Source of the DNA: CAYVDH01 sp964450355 | Lineage (GTDB): Bacteria > Bacteroidota > Bacteroidia > NS11-12g > UBA955 | DNA length: 25,879 nucleotides | Assembly (NCBI GenBank): GCA_964450355.1 | Contig: CAYVDH010000028.1 | Location: 1 to 25,879 of the forward strand | Direction of reading: 5' to 3' | Shown: one piece after another, positions 22,483 through 25,879 of the stretch | How positions within the stretch are numbered: position 1 is the first letter of the stretch | Layout: every line of letters starts with the position of its first letter | Program-made: the position numbers and the translations under genes | The notes under the pieces: generated by a model | Told to the model about the DNA's origin: nothing | Databases searched by the model: none | The model's input: only the letters and a program-made list of their open reading frames with translations

Positions 22483-23949
22483 TTACTGCCCTTGAGCTAA
22501 AGAAAACATTTTCTTTCCATCAATTTGCAACAACACTTCAGTAGAAGAGACTTCAGTGTTTTCAGCAATTTTAGAAGCTAAATTCATTAAATATTTGCGT
22601 GTAAGTTCACCTTGGTATTTTTCATTTCTTTCTATACGAACACAAAATTGATTGACACATTCAGTAAAAATAGAACCACTTGGCCATACTTGAGTACCTC
22701 TGTTGGTGATAGTAGAAATTGTTAATCCTTCGGGCAAAAAACTTTGAATAGTATCGGCCAATGTTTGAGGTTGAGAGGTATGTTCTACAAACAAATCAAT
22801 GCCTACAACGGATTCAACTGGCTTTGGTGAATATCGAACTATCAATTCTTTTGGTTTTTCTGGTAAATGGAATTTATTGACTTCATTACTGGCTTTTCTT
22901 TGTGGTTTTACTACCGGGTTTTTCCCTAAATTTTTAATAATGGCATTGGCAAATTGTGTGGTATCTGAGGTTGGTATGTTTTTGTCACCAAAATCTCCAG
23001 TGTGAACTCCTTGTTCAAGGGTATATAACAATGCATTTTCTATTTTATCAGCATATTCATTCATAGACAGGTGTCTTAACATCATGATACCGCTAAGCAA
23101 TAAGGAAGTAGGATTAGCTATGTTTTTGCCAGCAATATCTGGAGCTGTTCCATGCACAGCTTCAAAAATAGAAATGTTATCGCCAATGTTTGTAGAAGGC
23201 GCGAATCCCAATCCTCCAACCAATCCTGCACATAAATCTGAAATAATATCTCCTTGTAAATTGGTCATTATGATGATTTGAAATTGTTGAGGATATCTCA
23301 CTAACTTCATGGCTAAATCATCCACTATGATGTCAGAAATTTCTATTTCAGGATATTCTAAGGCAATTTTTTGAAAAGTTTCGAGAAACAAACCATCGGT
23401 TATTTTCATGATATTGGCTTTATGAGCACAAGTAACTTTTGTAAATCCTTCTTTGCGAGCCAATTCAAAGGAATATCTAATTACTTGTTCACACCCAGGG
23501 CGGGTAATGAATCTGCGACACAAGGCCACATCGTGAGTAAGAAAGTGTTCGATACCGCCATAAGTGTCTTCAATGTTTTCACGAACAATGGTAATGTCTA
23601 TGGGAATTCCAGCTTTAGAAAATACTGTTTCAACGCCATTGATGCTTCTAAAATGCCTGCGATTAGCATAAGTATTCCATACTTTACGAGCTGTCACATT
23701 GATGCTTTTTATTCCCTTGCCTTTAGGTGTTTCCATTGGTCCTTTGAAAAGAACACCATTTTTTTCTACACTCTCTTTGGCTTCGGGAGTCATGCCAGAA
23801 CCATGACCTGCTTCATAAATTGATTTTCCCATGCCTATTTTATCATAATCCAAAGGCACTTGTGCAGCATCAAAAATTGACAACACTGCATCCATGATTT
23901 CCTTACCTATGCCATCTCCTTCAGCTACCGAAATTTTCATTTTTTCCAT
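22483..23949 (-). CDS. icd: Isocitrate dehydrogenase with C-terminal extension, NAD-type cofactor signature
   Basis: 488 residues; oxidative decarboxylation of isocitrate to 2-oxoglutarate in the TCA cycle. GDGIGKE (11-17); isocitrate-binding KSINVTARK (81-89, Ser82, Asn84); ENIEDTYGG with Tyr130; catalytic Lys177 (AHKANIMK); metal ligands near Asp234 and Asp238; and HGTAP-DIAGKNIANP (266-280). The cofactor-discriminating positions are Asp271-Ile272, where E. coli and Thermus NADP enzymes have Lys-Tyr, so NAD+ use is predicted. The last ~140 residues form the extra domain seen in the longer Thermus-type IDHs. ATG at 23949 or 23940 could be the start; the -7 element at 23955 favours 23940. Confidence 0.95.
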   Translation of the reverse strand: MEKMKISVAEGDGIGKEIMDAVLSIFDAAQVPLDYDKIGMGKSIYEAGHGSGMTPEAKESVEKNGVLFKGPMETPKGKGIKSINVTARKVWNTYANRRHFRSINGVETVFSKAGIPIDITIVRENIEDTYGGIEHFLTHDVALCRRFITRPGCEQVIRYSFELARKEGFTKVTCAHKANIMKITDGLFLETFQKIALEYPEIEISDIIVDDLAMKLVRYPQQFQIIIMTNLQGDIISDLCAGLVGGLGFAPSTNIGDNISIFEAVHGTAPDIAGKNIANPTSLLLSGIMMLRHLSMNEYADKIENALLYTLEQGVHTGDFGDKNIPTSDTTQFANAIIKNLGKNPVVKPQRKASNEVNKFHLPEKPKELIVRYSPKPVESVVGIDLFVEHTSQPQTLADTIQSFLPEGLTISTITNRGTQVWPSGSIFTECVNQFCVRIERNEKYQGELTRKYLMNLASKIAENTEVSSTEVLLQIDGKKMFSLAQGQ

Positions 23950-23954
23950 TCCTG

Positions 23955-23962
23955 CAAAAATA
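23955..23962 (-). promoter_or_regulatory. Putative -7 element (TATTTTTG) for icd
   Basis: Minus-strand TATTTTTG ends 5 bases before the ATG at 23949 but 14 before the second ATG (23940). The latter distance matches the other genes here, hinting that MKISVAEGDG is the true N-terminus. Confidence 0.4.
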
Positions 23963-24042
23963 ATTTTTTAAAATTATTATTTTAGAAAAATAAATTTAAT
24001 TATTCATACCACATTTTCACTGATATTTGTGTTTTAGTTAGT

Positions 24043-25152
24043 ATGAAAAATACAAATACTTTTTTTTTTTTTTTTTTAGCTTGTACATCCATGATACATG
24101 CGCAGCCGCCTTGTCTTGTTCAATTTAGCACCGTGGGTTTAGATAGCAACATTAGCACTTGTAATTATAAACAATTTAAATACACAACAACTGCTGGAAC
24201 AATTCAATCCTACAAATGGACTTATGGTGATGGGAATTCTTGTACCTGTTTAAAACCAAAACATTTTTATACCCAAAATGGTACTTTTAAGGTATGTGGT
24301 TACATCACCGATATCAATGGATGTGTTGATTCTATTTGCACCAATGTCACTGTTAATTGCAGTAATCCTTGCCAATTGAGTGAAATAGGGATACAATCGG
24401 CAGACACATTAAGTTATTCATGTAATGAAATGGAGTTTAATGCCTTGGTGAGTAAAAATACAAAAAAATCAAGGTGGTATTTTGGCGATGGTGATTCCTC
24501 CTTAAATTTATATGAAGTTCATACTTACAATCAAAATGGCATGTACCAAGCTAAATTAATCATTTATGATTCAATAGGATGTTCCGATACCGCAAATTTT
24601 GATATCACAATTCAATGTACTAACGAACCTAAAAAATGCACTTTTGCATTGCAAAGCTTAATTGCAGAAAGCACCAGCAATTGCAAAACTAAACTATTTA
24701 AATTGTCTTCTAATGAACCCATCGAATCCATTAAATGGAGTTTCAATCAAACACAAATTGAAAACGACAGCATTCAATACCGCATTACATTTGCAGATAC
24801 TGGATTATATAACATTTGTGCCATAGCTAAAGACACTGGAAATTGCTACGATACATTGTGTATTTCCACCAAAATTTCATGTCCTAATCAAAACAATAAC
24901 ATGAATAATGTTTATGATAAAAAGACATTGATATATCCCAACCCTACAGATGGGATATTACACATTGACACAGATGAATTATTGAAGGTAGGTGTGTATG
25001 ATTTACAAGGAAAATGGATATTCAACAAAACCATATCAAAAGATCAAAATAGCATTGATTTTTCAGAATTTCAATTAAAGAAATCGATGTACATGATTCA
25101 ATTAACAGATATTAATGGCAAAATAAAACACGTCATGATTCAAATCGAATGA
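24043..25152 (+). CDS. Secreted PKD-repeat protein with T9SS sorting domain
   Basis: 369 residues. The signal peptide MKNTNTFFFFFLACTSMIHA carries five consecutive Phe encoded within a run of 18 T. The mature part is Cys-rich with PKD-like modules: YKWTYGDGNSCTC (about 58-70) with FYTQNGTFKVCGYITD; SRWYFGDGDSS (about 144-154) with HTYNQNGMYQAKLIIYD; and a third more divergent unit around IKWSFNQTQ and ADTGLYNICAIA (about 230-265). The C-terminus is a type A T9SS sorting domain (IYPNPTDGILHID from about residue 298 to the end). It should be exported by Sec and displayed or released through T9SS. Binding or adhesion is a plausible role. The ATG of the next gene overlaps its stop by 4 bases. Confidence 0.9.
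   Translation: MKNTNTFFFFFLACTSMIHAQPPCLVQFSTVGLDSNISTCNYKQFKYTTTAGTIQSYKWTYGDGNSCTCLKPKHFYTQNGTFKVCGYITDINGCVDSICTNVTVNCSNPCQLSEIGIQSADTLSYSCNEMEFNALVSKNTKKSRWYFGDGDSSLNLYEVHTYNQNGMYQAKLIIYDSIGCSDTANFDITIQCTNEPKKCTFALQSLIAESTSNCKTKLFKLSSNEPIESIKWSFNQTQIENDSIQYRITFADTGLYNICAIAKDTGNCYDTLCISTKISCPNQNNNMNNVYDKKTLIYPNPTDGILHIDTDELLKVGVYDLQGKWIFNKTISKDQNSIDFSEFQLKKSMYMIQLTDINGKIKHVMIQIE
24060..24077 (+). repeat. Homopolymer of 18 T inside a signal-peptide coding region
   Basis: 18 consecutive T (last base of the Thr6 codon through the Leu12 codon). A change of one or two bases by slippage would shift the frame and abolish the protein. Confidence 0.9.
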
Positions 25153-25703
25153 TTAGAAAAAGATTAAAAAAAATAGTTCTGTTTTGTTTCCTTTGGTTTC
25201 TCATTCATACATCAATTATTAGTTATGATGGTTTGAATAATAATTTAACTCAAGCTGATGTAGCAATTGTTTTAGGAAATAAAGTAAACGAAGATGGAAG
25301 TATATCTGTGCGGTTAGAAAAACGTTTGGAATGTGGTTTAGACTTGTTTAAAAATGGCAAAGTAAAAAAACTGATAGTAAGTGGAGGCAAAGGCAAAGAA
25401 GGTCATTTCGAAGCAGATAAAATGAAAGAATACTACATGAAAAATGGTATTTCAGACAGTTTGATATTGGTAGATAATGGTGGTTATAACACAAGAGCAA
25501 CTGTTAGAAATACGAGCCAATTTCTAACTAAAGAAAGTAAAATAATAGTGGTTTCACAATATTATCATGTAAGCAGAACCAAGATGTTATACAAAAAGGC
25601 TGGTTTTAAATCCGTTCAAGGTTTAAGCCCTATGTATTTCGAACTGCATGATTTTTATTCCATCTTAAGAGAATTTGTGGCGTTTTATACTCAGTTGTTG
25701 TAG
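25149..25703 (+). CDS. YdcF/SanA/ElyC-family (DUF218) protein
   Basis: 184 residues. An N-terminal membrane helix (about 8-26, IVLFCFLWFLIHTSIISY) is followed by the DUF218 domain: DVAIVLGNKVNEDGSISVRL (37-56), RLECGLDLFKNGKVKKLIVSG (about 59-79), GYNTRATVRNT (about 113-123) and IVVSQYYHVSRTKMLYKKAG (about 132-151). SanA and ElyC relatives are inner-membrane proteins linked to envelope integrity; the reaction is not settled. It overlaps the PKD-repeat gene by 4 bases (ATGA), so it is translationally coupled to it. No clear promoter of its own is visible. Confidence 0.92.
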   Translation: MIRKRLKKIVLFCFLWFLIHTSIISYDGLNNNLTQADVAIVLGNKVNEDGSISVRLEKRLECGLDLFKNGKVKKLIVSGGKGKEGHFEADKMKEYYMKNGISDSLILVDNGGYNTRATVRNTSQFLTKESKIIVVSQYYHVSRTKMLYKKAGFKSVQGLSPMYFELHDFYSILREFVAFYTQLL

Positions 25704-25742
25704 TTGTTTATGGTTTATAATTATGAATGTGTTAAAGATAGA

Positions 25743-25879
25743 ATGACTAGTTACATATTTTATACCATTGTATTATTTTTTCTTTTAAATTCTTGTCAAA
25801 TGGAAAACATTCAATTTGATTCAATAAAATGGAAAGAAAATAAAGAAGAAAGATATTTAATGATAAATGATTTAATAAA
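25743..25879 (+). CDS. Lipoprotein, 5' part only
   Basis: The reading frame is open from ATG at 25743 to the end of the window (45 codons and 2 bases). A hydrophobic signal (YIFYTIVLFFLLNSC) ends in a lipobox with Cys18. The following stretch, with DSIKWKENKEERYLMINDLI, resembles the start of small Bacteroidota lipoproteins of the type where a Trp-Lys segment and a basic/acidic helix precede a conserved short domain, but the diagnostic part is outside the window. An in-frame ATG at 25710 would add 11 polar residues before the signal and is less likely. 39 bases after the YdcF-family stop, possibly in the same operon. Confidence 0.6.
   Translation, partial: MTSYIFYTIVLFFLLNSCQMENIQFDSIKWKENKEERYLMINDLI

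Noticed and set aside
23371..23823. 150-codon plus-strand ORF opposite icd
   Set aside because: Antisense shadow of the well-supported isocitrate dehydrogenase gene.

Overview
The window is about 26 kb of AT-rich (roughly one third GC by eye), gene-dense bacterial chromosome. It comes from a member of the Bacteroidota. The evidence is two secreted proteins with type IX secretion (T9SS) C-terminal sorting domains, repeated matches to the Bacteroidota sigma factor -7 element TAnnTTTG just upstream of genes, absence of obvious Shine-Dalgarno sequences, many short lipoproteins, and families typical of the phylum (DUF6427-like membrane protein, POT transporter with a long insertion). Order and genus cannot be fixed from the sequence alone. 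No rRNA, tRNA, CRISPR array, phage or plasmid module was seen.

Layout. 1-2377 holds housekeeping genes: the start of tatA (minus, cut by the window edge), frr, then aroE and a DedA gene as a minus-strand pair. 2431-2718 holds two tandem lipopeptide genes of 39 and 38 codons. 2787-5616 holds a POT peptide transporter converging on the GTPase gene hflX, which starts with TTG. 5679-8127 is an overlapping pair, a secreted protein of unknown function and a DUF6427-like membrane protein. 8128-9190 has a glutathione peroxidase lipoprotein diverging from a DUF2452/C1orf50-family gene. 9253-12257 is a compact three-gene signalling operon: periplasmic TPR/coiled-coil sensor adenylate cyclase, HD-domain phosphohydrolase, and double-domain universal stress protein. 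12265-14024 has a ThiL homologue lacking nearly all catalytic aspartates, diverging from a ComF-type phosphoribosyltransferase. 14145-17336 is a 1063-residue T9SS cargo with Calx-beta repeats, closed by a strong intrinsic terminator. 17404-17576 is a 173-bp miniature inverted-repeat element whose ends resemble the IS1380 family. 17601-20216 has a secreted unknown protein, a secreted alpha/beta hydrolase and a DUF4349 protein. 20298-21725 is a rhodanese lipoprotein abutting a YeiH-type putative sulfate exporter. 21781-23949 has a SIMPL-like secreted protein converging on an isocitrate dehydrogenase with an NAD-type cofactor signature. 24043-25879 holds a PKD-domain T9SS cargo with an 18-T homopolymer in its signal peptide, an overlapping YdcF/SanA-family gene, and the start of a lipoprotein.

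The points most worth a second look are the ThiL pseudoenzyme, the foldback IS1380-like MITE, the cyclase-HD-Usp operon, the T18 tract as a possible phase-variation switch, and the twin ultra-small lipopeptides. No large new defence or mobile system is evident. Most of the window is ordinary core genome with a few unusual elements.
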